Assembly (NCBI GenBank): GCA_021234155.1
Contig: JAJEKV010000102.1
Location: 2,848,456-2,912,455, forward strand
Direction of reading: 5' to 3'
Length of the DNA: 64,000 nt
Origin: Isoetes taiwanensis
Lineage: Eukaryota > Streptophyta > Lycopodiopsida > Isoetales > Isoetaceae
In this document: positions 44,716-58,300 of the stretch, in pieces
Layout of the letters: every line of letters starts with the position of its first letter
Position numbering within the stretch: the stretch's first letter is position 1
Notes under the pieces: generated by a model
The model's input: the letters and a program-made list of their open reading frames with translations, nothing else
Database searches by the model: none
What the model was told of the DNA's origin: nothing
Position numbers and translations under genes: made by a program

Positions 44716-47700
44716 TTAAGGTGGTAGTTTAATGAAGGTCTCCCAAACAAGGGAAACATCATCTTCGACCACACACTTGAACTTTCTAAGCTTCTCTATG
44801 AGCATGTGCAGTATTTGTGTGGCTGTAGTATATGCTTCTTTGCCTAGAGTGAAAGAATTGCGCCTTTTCCATATGACCCATAATGCCCATGATCTGACAA
44901 TATGAAAAGCTTTGCATTTTGAGACTGGCCATTCTACTGGATATCTACCTAGAAGGAGATCATTGGTCCCCGGTGTAATGTTGAACATATCCATGCACCA
45001 CGACGACCACACAACTTGGTGTGTCGCTGCACTCGCTAAGCAAGTTGTTCCGAGACTCTTCCTCCATCTTGCACAATGGACATAGAGGGCTCACATCGAC
45101 TTTGAATTTGGATACCCCTTCATTTTACCATAGGAGCCCTATGAATTGCCATAAAAAGAATTCACTTTCGGGGGAGGGAGAAGTTTTATCCATACACCCT
45201 CCAAATTTCCTTCATTTGTGGTGTCAAGATTTGCACATTCCATTGAATTGGTAGCAATAAAGTACCTTTTGTCTTGGGGACGCTTATATCTTTGATTTCA
45301 CAAATGACCCCTACCGCAAAGATTGATCGAGAACCCAAGGTTTCTTACTGCGTGCTATTTATGTGGTTTGGAAGGCTTACTGCGCAATACATTCCCACAT
45401 TGTTTTGTCGTTATTTCGAGGCCGAATTTTGCTTGAATGCCATCCATTCTCGATAATCCGACCACCTTCATACCACATTGCACATGAACCAATGCCACGG
45501 TGATCCATCTTCTCACCACTCGATGTCACCAAAAGGGCCAAAGGACCATTCTTATTACGGTAGTTGATTTGGAATCCACCATGGTGGAGTAGTACTCATT
45601 GCACAACCATTGATATTCAATGTGAAGAGCTTTTTCACTACGCCCCACGCTGAAATGAGACCTCTTAAGAATGGTGAGGCCTCAGAACTTGGTTTCAAGC
45701 CATAAAATGGAGACCATGGAAGAGATACTTGTGCTGATACTTTAGCATGTGTGCAGGAGAAACATATGGCCTGCGCTATGAGTTGGAGGCCTGGTGACTT
45801 CGTTTTCTCCTCTAAAATATTCCACATGCTTTTGGCTACTAGTATTTTGCTTTGTAGGGCTAAGTCAATCATGCCTATTCCCCCTTCTTCCTTATCTCTT
45901 TTACATTTCCACCATGCTATTTTCACTAGTGCTCCTTCCTCGTTGCCTCCCCACACAAAGTTTCTAATTGTCCCTTCCATTTCTTTTACTTTCTCTGGTG
46001 GGGCTATGAGGAGAGATGAGACATAGATGTGCGTGCCGCAGAGCACATGCTTTGCTACTACTATCCTGCCAGCCAATGATAGTTTTGCGACTTTCCACCA
46101 ATTCAGATGCTTCTGTAATCCTAATATCATCTCATCCCATACTTTTGTTGAGGGTACTTTAATTCCCACTGGGATTCCAAGAAGGTTAGAATACTCCCCA
46201 TCTTTTATGATTTTCACGGAGGAGGCTCTAAACACACAGGATGTGGTCCTTCCCCCCCCATTGCCGAAAGCATTTCTTCGCTGATGAGACATCCACGAGG
46301 CCAAGGAGAAAGTATCTAACAACTGGACTGGCATTCTTTAGATTGCTCTCCTCTCGCTACTAGAAACAAAAAGAGTCATCGTGATATTGATTGCATATCT
46401 GCCGAGATCCATCCCCATTTGAAGACCTTCTACTAGACCATCCCTTGAGGGCTCAGAGAAATAGCGTGGAGAAAGCTTCAGCTGCTATGTTAAATAAAAA
46501 TGGGGCTAGTGGGCATCCCCTGTCTAATGCCTCTTTTCGATGACGGATATAGGAGAGGACTCCCCGTTGAGAAGAACAGAGGTCTGAGGCGAGTGGAGTA
46601 ATCTCTTCACACTTCAAAGTAAAAATTCCCGCCAACCCAATTTTAACAAAGCATTTTATATAAAAGCTCCACCGATGCTATCGTATGCCTTAGTAAAATC
46701 CAACTTGATGTAAGCTACTTTTTGACTGTGTTTTTAGCCCAATACATACCCTCAAAAGCTTCTTTGCTATATTGTGCGTAATGTTCCTTCTGGGGAAAAA
46801 CCCGGTGGGCCCGGGGAGATAGTTTACGCAAGTATGGGCTTTATTTTCTCTCGCCATTCCCTTTGCTATTATCTTATAGAATGCCGACAAACAATGTGAT
46901 GGGTCTCCAATCATTGATAGTATGCGTGGGTCTTTTCCTTTTGAATCAAAAACGATACAACCTGTATTTAGCTTGGGATCCGTGTGGTGCAGCTTGTAGG
47001 AAGTCTCAGTATAATTTGAGAATACATCAGCTTTTAATCCATTCCCAATAAACACGAAAAAACTCTATTGGAATCCCATCCATCCCGGACATTTCTTTTT
47101 GTCGAGGGCGATTTTTCACCGATGCAAATCCTCTATAGATAGTGGGCGGCTCAACATTTGGTGTTGCTCATTTGTTATGATTTGGAGACACCTTGGAAAC
47201 CACTAACTCTTCAAACTCATCCTCGGGGCATACGCTTCTCACCGAAGAAGCTTTGAAAGTGATCGTGAAGAAACTTATGGAGCCCATCACAACTTTTTTA
47301 GTATCGACCCATCATCAAGTGTAATGCTAGATAATCTCGTTGACCACCTCTTCGCTTGGCAATTTTAAAGAAAAACTTAGAGCATTTATCGCTTGCCTAA
47401 GCCAAGTTAAACGCTTTGCTTCTCGTTCTCGGCGGTCTTGGTCTCCTCTCGACTTTTTAATCTCATCCAGTAATTTTTCCTCTTACGTACCATCATTGGG
47501 ACCCGCCGCTCGAGGGTTGTCAATTGATCAGATAGTTTGTCCAAAGATGCTCTCTCCTCGTGATTTTTTTCTCTCCCCACGGTTTAGCAAATTGCTTAAT
47601 ATTTGCTAGTTTGCTGAATTAAGGCCTTCATGCCCCGAGTCTTTTATAAATGCCGCTTGCCAAATTTCTTTGCATTTTTGCAAAGAAAAGCGAGGCTCTT

Positions 47701-48517
47701 TCGGATACTTGATATTCATTTTAAACCTTTGTTCTTGAGACTTTTTTCCTACATTCGCATGAAATTACGGGGATTATGATCGATATCGCATTGTCGGTGC
47801 GGTTTACTCTACGAAGAGTTGGGGAAGTGGCGAGTGTATTGTAATTCCGCGAAACTTTTGTCATGTCTAGCGTAATCTCTACCCCCGTCCCACCCAACCA
47901 TTGCACCATGTGAAACCTTTATCCCCCTCCAGCTCAATAAATCCAGCGGCGTCTATCAGTTTACCCCACTGCTCTTTTTCAAAACCATTGACAATGTCAG
48001 ATGTTGCACCACGTCTGTCTTCTGATGTCTCCACCATATTAAAATCGCCCAGCATTAACCATGCTATGTGATTACCAAGGCTTTTGATTTTATGTCTAAG
48101 GGAGGCCCATAGTGCACCTCTTCCCCTAGGATTGTTATGCGCGTAAATGTTTAAAATTCCCCATGATTGGTTGTTCTGCTGCCACACTATGATGGACCAC
48201 CTTCCAAATCTATCCGACATAGATGTTGTCACCTTAACCGTGTTTTTCCATGCGATTAAGGTACCAGCACTAGACTTTTCCTTTGCCGAGACAATTCCAA
48301 CATACTCATTCCCTATTATTTTAAACAGAACATCAGCTTCCTCCTTCTTACACTTGTGTTCTTGAAAGCATATGATATCCGCGTTCACTCTCTTTAGTGC
48401 TAGTGAAAGCCTGTTGCTTTTAAACTCCGAGGACTTTACTCCTCTGATATTCCAGCTCACGATTTTGAAATTCATTATGAGTTTTAAGAGTATGGCCAAC
48501 ACCTCTATTTTCCACAT
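44716..48517 (-). pseudogene. LINE ORF2: endonuclease and reverse transcriptase, disrupted
   Basis: The N-terminal part (47879-48517) is an open AP-endonuclease domain with FKIVSWNIRGV, CFQEHKC, NIYAHNN and AWLMLGDFNMVE. Broken reverse transcriptase follows. Around 46690-47055 are fingers motifs (SAFYKIIAKGMA, GPTGFFPRRNITHNIAKKLL). Around 46453-46560 is CPLAPFLFNIAAEAFS. The YxDD box near 46375-46386 reads YHDD instead of YADD. The thumb/connection region (45555-46334) has EYSNLLGIPVG and WKVAKLSLAGRIVVAKHVLC. The C-terminal zf-RVT-like tail (44716-45012) has HIVRSWALWVIWKRRNS. Frame breaks separate these parts. Confidence 0.9.
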
Positions 48518-51354
48518 CTAGTTTTCCTTCAATAGCAACTCACCACCAGCGGGGTTGCTAAAAGAGGAGGCTGAGGCTTTTTTTCTTTTCATCTCACCCA
48601 TGCTGTCTACATACACATTTGCATCCATCTTATTCTTCTTGCCTATTAGAGCGAATGGGTTATCCAACATTTCCACGTCATCTGCTGTATCTATTTCTGA
48701 CCCTTCAAAGTTATCCTTGTGTATCACCAAAGCCGTTTTTGGGTGCCACACATCACATGTATCTTTGCCTGTTATACCTGCAAGCCCCTTCTCTACAGAA
48801 GTTGCCTCCGTGATATATTTAGACAACGACGACAATGGCTGTGGAACCTCTGTAGTTTTTAAGGCCACTGTGTTTTGGGAGCCTCTGAACTTCCTGGCAA
48901 TATTTCTAGCTCTTGTCGTGTGTTTGGAGGCTACCACTTGCCTTGACCCTCCCCGATTGGGATGTCCTCTTTGGATTTTGGTCTATTATGAGGCGTTACC
49001 GGACTTATTTTCGGGAATGGGTGAGAATGAGGAGATGGCGACATTTGTTTCTATAGTGGGTGTAAATGGAGGGGTGACATTAATTGGAGAGGTTCAAGTG
49101 TCACTTGACTAGTTTCTTTATGTGTAACACCAGCTGTAGCAACAGGTTCCTGCTCTCTATCTTTGGCCCTGGAGGCAATGTTGTCTTTGGCACTTGTGTG
49201 GTCTGACTTGATTATGCCTTCTAGCTCTAAGTTGGGGAACATCCTCCTTATTTCCCATCCATTTATGAGCTTAAGTAAAAATTTGAAGCAACACATTCCG
49301 CTTTTTACTGTCACTCCTTTGGGGATATGTGCGTTTGCTGGGATAGCAACACAGATTCTAGGCCCCTTCGCAATTGAATGCGACACGTATGAGCCTAGTG
49401 TGTTAGCAATAGACTTTAAGAACTCTGGAACTAGCAAGTCTAGTGGTAAATCTTCTATTTCAAACCAACATGGGATTTTGATAGCAGAAGTTTGTTTAGG
49501 AGAGAAGCCTGGCGTATAGAAGCGATCTGAGAATAAAGTCTCTCACCAAAAGGTTCATTTGTTTCGGGCAACTAGCCTATCTACCGCTGCTTCACAATCA
49601 AACATAATAAGAAAGAAGTTGTTGCCCAGTGCCTTAAGCGATTGGTGTTGGGGCAAACCTAACCTCTTCAAGTATGTTGTGCTTAATCTGCGAAGGTCCA
49701 AGAATCCCCCTGTAAAAAAGCCTACAACTGAGCGCGAGATCAAGCTTTCTAAATACTTTTTATGCACCTCGTGATTAATTTCTGCCATTGGAAAATCATC
49801 TTCTACCTCCACAACTCTGTTGGTGCCAATGGCCATTCCTGGTTTAGTGCTACTAATTTTTGTCCCAAGGTTCTGAATGAGGCCCATCTCAACCATTTGG
49901 AGCGCCTCTGTGACTCTTGTGCTTCTATTCTTATCTTGAATGTGGTTCTGAATCCATTCTGAAAATCTCGGCTTATTTACTACTTTCACTGGATCCTGTC
50001 CTTTCCACTTTGAAGCTTTTGGATGACCACCTGTGCTTTCTGCTACCTTTTCTGCATGATAAGCATCTACGGGCATATGCATGCTACACCCTGCCATTTT
50101 TGGAACCTGCCAAAGTACCTGCACTAGATACATTTGGATTGGGTACTATTTTCTTGTTCTTTTGGTCAAAACTAATTCAAAAGTTCAATATAAAATGTCA
50201 AAAGCATATCAATGTTCAAGGTTAAGATAGAGACAATACTATTGGAGGCCAAAATGAATGCATTCAATTTAACATTTGTAGTTATTGAGATATTATAAAA
50301 GTACCCAGTACCCAGTGTTGGGTACTACTTTTTTTGATAGGGTGTAGCATGCTCATGCCCCTACCCTCTCATCAGTTTGATGCACCGCACCTGCACCTGT
50401 GCCCTTCCCCTTAATTATATGGCCTGCTCCTTTCTCTACAGTTGTTATCCCATTTGATGTAGGTTTTATGTGTGCATGTGTTGTTATAGTTTTCAACATC
50501 CATATTTGTCCTGCCACGATTTTGCGTTTTATTTTGACTAGCAGCAGTTGGATTAGACTTACCTGTAACGCTTGTTTGATGCCCAGTTGTTGTATTGCCT
50601 TGTATTTTCCTCGCTAAATTTATATGCTCCGTGGTGTTCTTTGCTAGTATAGATTCTACCAACGCAGCTGAATTCTTCCTTAGCTCTGCCAGTTTATCAC
50701 CAACTATCTTTTTCTTTTCTTCCCGCTCCCGCCCCTTTGTTATCTCTGTTGCCTCTTCCATCATAGAATCTAGACAATCACCGAGTAGCAACCCCTGCTG
50801 TGTGGCTATGTTATGCTCATAATCGGCAATGCCTGCCCCGGATAGTCCTGCTTTAAGCCTACGCACTACCCCAATGGCATTTATACAAAGATCAGAAGCC
50901 CTGGCTCCTACTACAGATGCTACATTCTCAACGCCCACCTGTGCCCCTGCTGATTTCTCAGCATCCAAAATTGCCCTTTCAGTTATGGGTGGACCTGCTG
51001 TGTTTGTAGCTTCATGGTATTTTCTCCCAACGGGCCTGTTGCATGGTGCAGCACAACTGCCACTTTGCTCCTATCTTCCAGAGTCCCCACTGCACGGGTC
51101 TTGCCTGCCATAGCTCCATCGATTGATCCTTCACTACCATTTTCGAGGTTGCAACAGACCTCTCCCAGATTTGGGGCTTTTGCCCAGGATTTCGGATTCG
51201 GACTTACCTGCAGATTTTTTGCTGGACTGGGGCCACCGAAGGGCCCCCCACGATCAAGAGCAGAAACTCTTGCTGCTGCCTCCTGGGCAGCCGCCCGACC
51301 TGCCGCTTCTACGTCCGCCACGTCTGCCATCAATTCCTTTATTTTTGTTGCCAT
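48518..51354 (-). pseudogene. LINE ORF1 region, disrupted
   Basis: It starts MATKIKELMADVADVEAAGR at 51354 and continues in further frames: 50411-50968 with a charged helical stretch, EREEKKKIVGDKLAELRKNS; 49555-50133 with NHEVHKKYLESLISRSVVGF and LGNNFFLIMFDCEAAVDRLV; then 49051-49437 and 48518-48937. The middle part has the pattern of the DUF4283-type nucleic-acid-binding domain of plant LINE ORF1 proteins. Stops and frame changes separate the blocks. Confidence 0.75.
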
Positions 51355-51359
51355 TGCTT

Positions 51360-51377
51360 CAAAATATCTTGCACATT
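51360..51377. repeat. LINE target-site duplication, right
   Basis: Identical to 44558-44575. Confidence 0.95.
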
Positions 51378-53590
51378 GAAGCCACTATGCCAACAAATTG
51401 AAGACTTTTATCGTCCACGTAGACCAGAAGGACTATGCAATTCATTACATAAAGAAAGCACATGAAGACTATTACTGTCTAGGATGGGTCCTACAACACC
51501 CAATTAGTGAAGTGGAGTGAACTTGAAATTACCGAGAACAAGATCCCAAAATAGGGGCAGGATAGTCCCATATGAGGAAACATGCTCCGAAACTAGACAA
51601 TCATTAAGAGCATAGAACAAAATATGACCATTATACAATATTGATTCATACAAGTTGTGAAAAAACTCGTCCACCATCAAAATAACCATGTGCCAAGATA
51701 CGCAAGTTACTAGAGCTAATCGACCCTCTCAAAGCCACACTAAGGAAATCATGGTAAAGAATGCAAAGAATAACATCCTCAAATCTAGAAAGAAATCGAA
51801 TCTCTGAAGATAACCTTGTTAACAGGAGCCCAAGTTAGCTTCAGAGTGACCTTAGGAAAGGGGAAAAAATAGTCGACCAAATTGGTATACCATCTGTTGA
51901 CAAAAGCATGGGAAAACCACTATTGATCAAAGACTAGAGTGCCACGATGAGAGAAAAAACAGTGGAACCTCTTAAAATTAAGCATTTCTAAAAAACACAG
52001 GACTTTGCTAGAGGAATAAACACGAACATGCACTATCGTCGTCCAGAATAATCTGAAAACCCAAGATGCCTACAAAAGGGGACGAACAGTAAAAAACTAC
52101 TAGCGTAACCCAAAACTAGCCATAAATGGATGAAGTAGGAGACTAGAGGAAACAATGCCTATACTAGCAGCTCAAGAGAACGCCGATGAAAGGACTAGAG
52201 AGAAAAATGAAGCCATAAATAGAAAGGCAATGGAAGGGAGATGAATGGACATCTCCATCCAACGAATGATGGTTTATTGCTACAATAGAACCATGGCATA
52301 CCTAATCTGGATCTTACAACACACAAAATCAGCTGAAAGTGAGGAACCTACCTCAAAGACCAAGATTGCATAAACATGATATGATTTGGCAAATATGGGA
52401 GGTTGCAAAAGGTATGCGTGACTGTGAGGTTGTTTGAATGTGAGGTGCAGCTTGGTGATAACATAGGAAGTGTGGTTGTGCAAAGGGATAGAGCATTCGT
52501 TAGGTTGTGAAAGAATGCAATCGAAGCCAGAGACTAAGATGGAAAGAAACATGGTCATCTGCAAAGAGAAAGGTACAAAATTGTTTTTTCTATAAGTCAA
52601 ACACCATCCACGAAACTAAAGCCATGTTGAAGAGTAACTCAAGCACATGAAGGAAGACCGAGATTGATTGACGGATACAAAGATCAAACCAATAAATGAC
52701 AATGAAAGAGGATCGTAGCATGGAAAAATGTCTGAAAAAGCCACCCAAGAAACTTATCAGAAGAGTTTGATCGAAAAGAAAAGAACACAACTAGCTCAGA
52801 ATGCACTCACATGGCTCACACCTTCAAAAATGTGTATAATTTACTCTATAAACAAATTTTCTATAGGCTACAAACCAAAACCTTCATAAAACTCAAAAGC
52901 CTTCCTACATGTGTAAAAACATCCACAACAATATAATTAATTTCTATAATGAAGGACCAGTAAATGCGGAGATCTAAAGTTCCCATGAGATTAAAGATCG
53001 ACTATATAGAAAAATCACAACATAGAACCAACAATGCCACATGGCAGCGCAAACCCATCATACGTGAAGATCCGAAAAGTAACAATGCTTGAGAGAACTC
53101 GGGAAAGAAAAATGCATCATTAACAAAAGGCTGCCATGTGTTCCCAATGCCTCTAATAAAATCGTCAGCAGATAGAATAGAATTGAATAGTTTTTTTAAC
53201 GTTCACGGAGACCAATAGGTCATGAGATAGAGCAAGGCCAGAATGGTCATCAAAAACAAAAGCGAGATGGCAATCTTACCTTCCTCAATGATTTGGAGTA
53301 CTGCATTTGGGACAAAGGAGACAGTACCATCAAACATCTAAGCAATTTATAAAAACTATTCTCAATAGCACATAAAAACTCATATTGGTGTCGTGAAGAC
53401 TCCTCCTTGAAACTTGGCATGGAACGCGCACCTCGCTCCCACATCTCCAGCCACAGAGCCTCAGTTTGTTCATGGATAGAAGATTTGGAGGATAATGAAA
53501 TCTGTAAGTCCTGGACTTGGAGACATCTGAAGGTGCAAGGTCTGCAGCAATTGTGGTAAAAGCAAGGGGGATTCACACATGTATTCCGTA
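51378..53590. other. intergenic, nothing recognised
   Basis: Purine-rich on the plus strand, with no recognisable gene or element on either strand. Short minus-strand frames lack motifs. Confidence 0.4.
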
Positions 53591-54252
53591 GAATACATGT
53601 ACGTGGGCAGAGAAGGGGTTATTTTCGAATTTCAAAGTACGTATATATAAGGTCGCTGCTAAGTTTTGGCGCCCAGGGTATAAGGATCTTTATAGTTTCG
53701 GCAGGGTTTACTTGGATTTGCTAAGGGGTTAGGAATACGTTTGAGAGCTGGGAATTGGAAGCTGGCTGCCTGATATACATTTAAGGATCTTTGGTATTTT
53801 GGAGGTAATATACTATAAATTTACATGCAGCTTTCAAAGTTACGAGAAATAGGAGCTCACTTGTATTATAAAGTTTGGTGGCTCACCTTCTCAAGGTAAA
53901 TAAGGCATCTTATATCTTTGTTTTTTGAGTTTGCAAACATTTTTATACTACTTGTCCTTGAGCTTGGAAGCAAAGCGGCAGATCCACCGGAATGAGTTAT
54001 AGAGTTCCCTCCTTTTCATGAGGCCTCCCATTGTGCTATCTGTAGCTGGAACTTCAGCACAATTCAAATGCCGGCTAACTCACTTGATCTTAGATTCAAA
54101 TTCATTATCTTATAGTCACTGATGTGTTTTCTAGCCTAGATACTTACCTTCATGTAAATTTTGTCTTGTAATCTGAATGTCTACCAAGAGAAGAAGAAGA
54201 AGGCAATAGAATCTCTGTAACTATTGCTGCAGCCAGCAGTACAAATAATACA

Positions 54253-55187
54253 GTGACAAGAGGGTCCAATTCTACTGAAGATGATGAGGAAGTAGTATCT
54301 CAGGTTGGAGCTGAAGATGCAATTTGCAAACTAATTGAGGCAAGGAGCATTTTAACAACTAAGCTCTATTTCTCAATTCTGTTAAAAGTTAGGAAGTTAA
54401 GTCCAAGAGAAATACGGAAGTATATGCGGAAAACGTATGAAGCTAAGAGCTCACCTCAGCTCGATAGCTTGGACAAGAAACTCAAAAACTTGAAGTATCA
54501 AGATAAAGATAATTTGACCAAATTTTTCCATAACAGAGGTAAAATGGGTCCATGTTATAATTGTAATGCTTATGGCCATCTCAAAGCTGATTGTCCCAAG
54601 ACAAGCCAAGAATTAAAATGCTACAATTGTAATGGCTTTGAGCATATTGCTGCGAATTGCTCTAGCCCTAAAAACAGGAACAAAAATACTGAAAACAGAG
54701 GTGAATCCTCACGAGGGGGAAGTGCTAGAGGAAGGGAAAGGTTTGGAAGAAGAAATAAGAGATCTGCAACAGTTAACATTCCAAGAGAAGTATCAGCTGA
54801 AAATGAGGTAGAAACTGATGATCTCGTAGCGGTAAATAACTCAAAAACTCTAGCTGTCTTTGAAGGAAAACTAAGTAGTCATTATTCTTTATTTGTGTTA
54901 GATAGCGAAATTGAGAGATCCGTGATTAAATCACCCAAGGATCTTAAGGAGAAGTCGGCAAAGAAGAACGATTTCATACACTTAGGAAATGGAAAATTAC
55001 AAAGAGTGAAAGAGACTGATTTACTGGAGTTGTTTGATCTTCAAGGAGAACCAGTAAATCTAAAAATTGTATTGTGTGTTCCATCCATTGTGAGGAACCT
55101 TATTTCAATAGCACAATTAGTAGATCTTGCTTATAAAGTTTGCTTTGACAAACTTCAGTGTAAAATTTCACTTAATGGAGAATTGAA
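54253..55187 (+). pseudogene. Ty1/copia gag and protease-region fragment (5' part)
   Basis: An open frame carries two CCHC knuckles, CYNCNAYGHLKADC and CYNCNGFEHIAANC, near residues 101-135. A basic Gly/Arg-rich linker follows, then a protease-like block in which the active site reads LDSEIERS instead of LDSG. The block HLGNGKLQRVKETDLLEL and VPSIVRNLISIAQLVDLAYK leads towards the GAG-pre-integrase domain. The frame is interrupted after NGELKF by the LINE at about 55188 and resumes at 57976. The weakened DSG suggests the element was already inactive. Confidence 0.88.
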
Positions 55188-57975
55188 GTTTTTAGCCAGA
55201 CTTATGAGACGAGCAAGGAAGAGGTAAACAAGGCGAGATAACAATTAAATTCAGAAAAAACAGAGTGGGAACATTCATAAAAACGGTACAAAAGGAAATA
55301 GAAGCGAAGGAATGGGGAGAGGGAATGAAGAACAGAGGGAATGATATGAACGACATCTTGGAGGGAGCAGCTAGAGTGGCATTTGGGAGAAGAGAAAGAG
55401 GAAGGAGGGCCATAGCAAGGTCAAGGTCAAGATGGTTTGATGAAGGGTGCATGGAACAACGGAAGGAAAGCCAAACAGTAAAAGGAACCGAGGCATACCA
55501 AGAGGAACGCAGGAAGTACGTGGAAAATTCGAAAAGAAAGAGAACCCGTGACCGAAAAACCATCAATGGGGATTGGCCAAGACCGAGATCGAGACCCAAG
55601 GTATTTCGAACAATATGAAAAGAGGCTCAAAACAAAAGCGGGTACATCAAAAAGGGGAAGAGGGGAGAAGAATGGAAATAGAAATAGACCGGACAAGATA
55701 CCTAGAACGGTTGTACAAAAACAGAGTCGCACCAATCATGGACCCGTAAGGTAGACACAAACCCCCTTTCTCCAAGGAAGAAGTGACATGGGCACTAAAA
55801 CAAAATGGCAAATAACAAAGCTCCAGATCTATATGGGCTAACAAATGGAGATGCTGAAGCGCGAGGAACAGTAGATAATAGGGATTATAACGTAAATATT
55901 CAATGAGGTAGTACATTTGGGTCTTCCGTAAAGATGGCGCTTTAACAAGATAATCCCCTGCACAAAGGAGGAAACAAGGAGGAACCGAGCAATTACAAGA
56001 CTATTATGGTCACCAAGATTCGCAAATGGTTCTGGGAAAACTGGATCAAAACTCAAAATGTGGGGCGTAAGCGAGGGAAGTCAGAGCACAAGGTCAGCAA
56101 GGCTTTCGACCGTAATATTCGACTAACGGACCATTTGGTGACTCTAAGGATAATGATAGAGCGCATAAAGGAGAATAACAAGAAGATCATATCTTTGCTT
56201 TGTGGACTTTAAAAAAGCCTTCTAAACCACGGTGCCTAGAGATAAACTTCTACTTAGGCTAATAAGACTAAGAGCACCGTAGAAGGGTTAGTAGGATCAA
56301 TTGCAAGGCTATACCAAAAGGTGTATGCCAAAACAAATGGAGGGAGGAGAAGCCATAGAATGTGATCACAGAGTTAAACAAGGCTGTCCACTATCACCCA
56401 CACTATTTGGGATATACATAGATGCTTTACAGAATTTGTCGTGGAAAGACGGGAGAGAAAGTGAAGCACCAATGATAGGGAAAACAAAAGTCCCAATAAT
56501 GCTATATGCGATGATTTAGGTATGATGGCGACTAAAACCAAAGGGATGCATGAATGCTAGAGATACTAGAGGAATTTTGTGAGGAGACGGGACCGACAAA
56601 CCAACCCTGGGAAAAACAAAAATAGTGACCTTAGGGACAAAGATAAAACACAGCCATTTAGATACAAGGGGGAGGAACTGGAGGAAGCCACAGTGGTAGT
56701 GTGTATCCGGGTACACACACATGGGGAGATGGTCAAAAGGAGCAGATACCGATTCCAAGCGTAAATAGGCAATTATTACATCATGATGAATTATTGCTAC
56801 AACAACAGGATCACCAATTGGGAAATCAAAGCATACCTATTCAAAGACGATAGTAGCATCAACACGCTTGTGCGGATGTGAGACATGGGGACCAGGCCCA
56901 TTTAAAAAAGAAATGGGAAAAACAAGAAGGCATACCGAGGCAATGGCACGCGGACAGAATTGTGTGAAGACAAGGTACATCATTGGCAACAATCTTATAT
57001 GAGACGGGGAAAAACCAATGGAAGTGAGGGCACAGGAAAGAAAACGGTTAGATACCTAATAAAGGACAATAGCTATGGGAAAGAGGACAAACGCCGTCAA
57101 TAGCGATAGATGAATCAAAGAAAAACAACACATAACGCTGTGGGCAAGGGATGGTTTAACTAATTGGCGAAATGGACAGCAAATATGGGGATGCAACTAA
57201 GCCGATTATACAAGGCATTTGGGATGGGACTTTTAAGAATGGACAGAAAAGCAATGAGAAACCGCTAGCACGGCACACACGTGACCCAAGGCGTAATGGC
57301 TATTGGAAACCTTCAACCTGTGGGGGACAGATAGGGGCATATCACATACAAAAGCAAAAGATGTTGAATAAGAGTAACAGGGAACGCCGGCCGATTCGTA
57401 GGATGGGAAGCCACGACCTCGAATTGAGAAAGATAGATGGAGGAAAATAGATAGAGCAGAGAGAATATGCCGAGTATGTGACTCGAAAAAAATAGAAGAT
57501 ATTTAAGAGCACATGGTAAAGGAGTGCCCGGGGGTTTACAAACCCACATAAGGTCCAAATTTAACAAGGTCGTGGGATCTCCCACCCCAACACCGATGGA
57601 CAAAGAAGAGACACTCCACGATATAGCTTAAAGCTATAAAAGAAATGATAATAAGACAAGGGGGTGCACAAAGAGAGAGGGCTAATAATCTGAAAAGCAC
57701 GGATGAGGCGGATCAGAGAAGCCCACAAAGTACAGTTCAAAACTGTTTATAACGATGCATTTGTGTATGGCCAAGAAGCCAGATATAAACACGATGCGGG
57801 TAATATATAAAGAACAAGTGAAGCCCGCTAGATGACTACATAAAACCTATGCGTCTGTTTGCTGGCAGCACCCTATGGGAGCTCGCAGGATGCTACATAA
57901 GTCCGGGGGCCTCACGGCCTGAGGGACGTTAATGTATTCTATTCTATTCTATTCTATTCTATTCTATTCTATTCT
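55188..57975 (+). mobile_element. LINE nested in the copia element, with pentamer-repeat tail
   Basis: A 2.8-kb plus-strand insertion contains a decayed reverse transcriptase. PSNYKTIMVTKI-like text lies near 55985, FVDFKKAF and VPRDKLLLRL at about 56195-56260, VKQGCPLSPTLFGIYIDALQ at about 56370-56430, and the YADD box at 56505-56515 has lost one base. A C-terminal cysteine motif, CRVCDSKKIED...HMVKECPG, lies near 57465-57535. The 3' end is GACGTTAATGTA followed by (TTCTA)n. It is 5'-truncated, as no endonuclease is seen. ATTGAA at 55182-55187 and 57976-57981 is a possible short target duplication. Confidence 0.82.
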
Positions 57976-57979
57976 ATTG
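57934..57979 (+). repeat. (ATTCT)n tail of the nested LINE
   Basis: About nine perfect pentamer units directly follow the LINE 3' end. Confidence 0.93.
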
Positions 57980-58300
57980 AAAATTTGTTTGGTTTTGAAA
58001 ATGTCCTTGAGCATGAACATGTTGATTCCATTAATGCAGTAACTATACCAACAGCAAGAATGTGGCATGAAAGACTAGGGCACACGCATATAAATAATAT
58101 AGAGTATTTGATTAAGAAAAAGATTCTTACGGCTGAAAATGAAAAGGAGAAAAACTTTGTTTGCAAGGGTTATATATTGGGCAAGCATTACAGACTTTCT
58201 TTCCAAAAGAATACAAAAAGGGCAAAACATGCACTGGACTTAGTTCGCAGTGACTTGTGTGGACTATTTATTAGATCACCATAAGGATCATTGCGATCTA
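57976..58300 (+). pseudogene. Ty1/copia GAG-pre-integrase fragment (3' part)
   Basis: The frame resumes with ENLFGFENVLEHEHVDS, then MWHERLGHTHINNIEYLIKK, the standard copia GAG-pre-integrase motif. KHALDLVRSDLCG, the start of the integrase core, follows and ends at a stop at 58282-58284. The rest of Pol is missing. Confidence 0.88.

Larger units (their letters stand above)
44576..51359 (-). mobile_element. full-length LINE (L1-type), 6.8 kb
   Basis: A minus-strand element is bounded by a perfect 18-bp duplication. Its 3' end is a poly(A) tail, seen as a run of T from 44576. Its 5' end is GAAGCAATGGC, with the first ORF starting five bases in. It carries an ORF1 region (about 48.5-51.35 kb) and an ORF2 with endonuclease, reverse transcriptase and a C-terminal tail. 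Several stops and frameshifts disable it. The perfect duplication, however, implies a fairly recent insertion downstream of OPR. Confidence 0.95.

Noticed and set aside
48555-49112. Plus-strand frame of 185 codons and other plus-strand frames at 45.7-51.4 kb
   Set aside because: They are antisense to LINE ORF1 and ORF2, which show family motifs on the minus strand.
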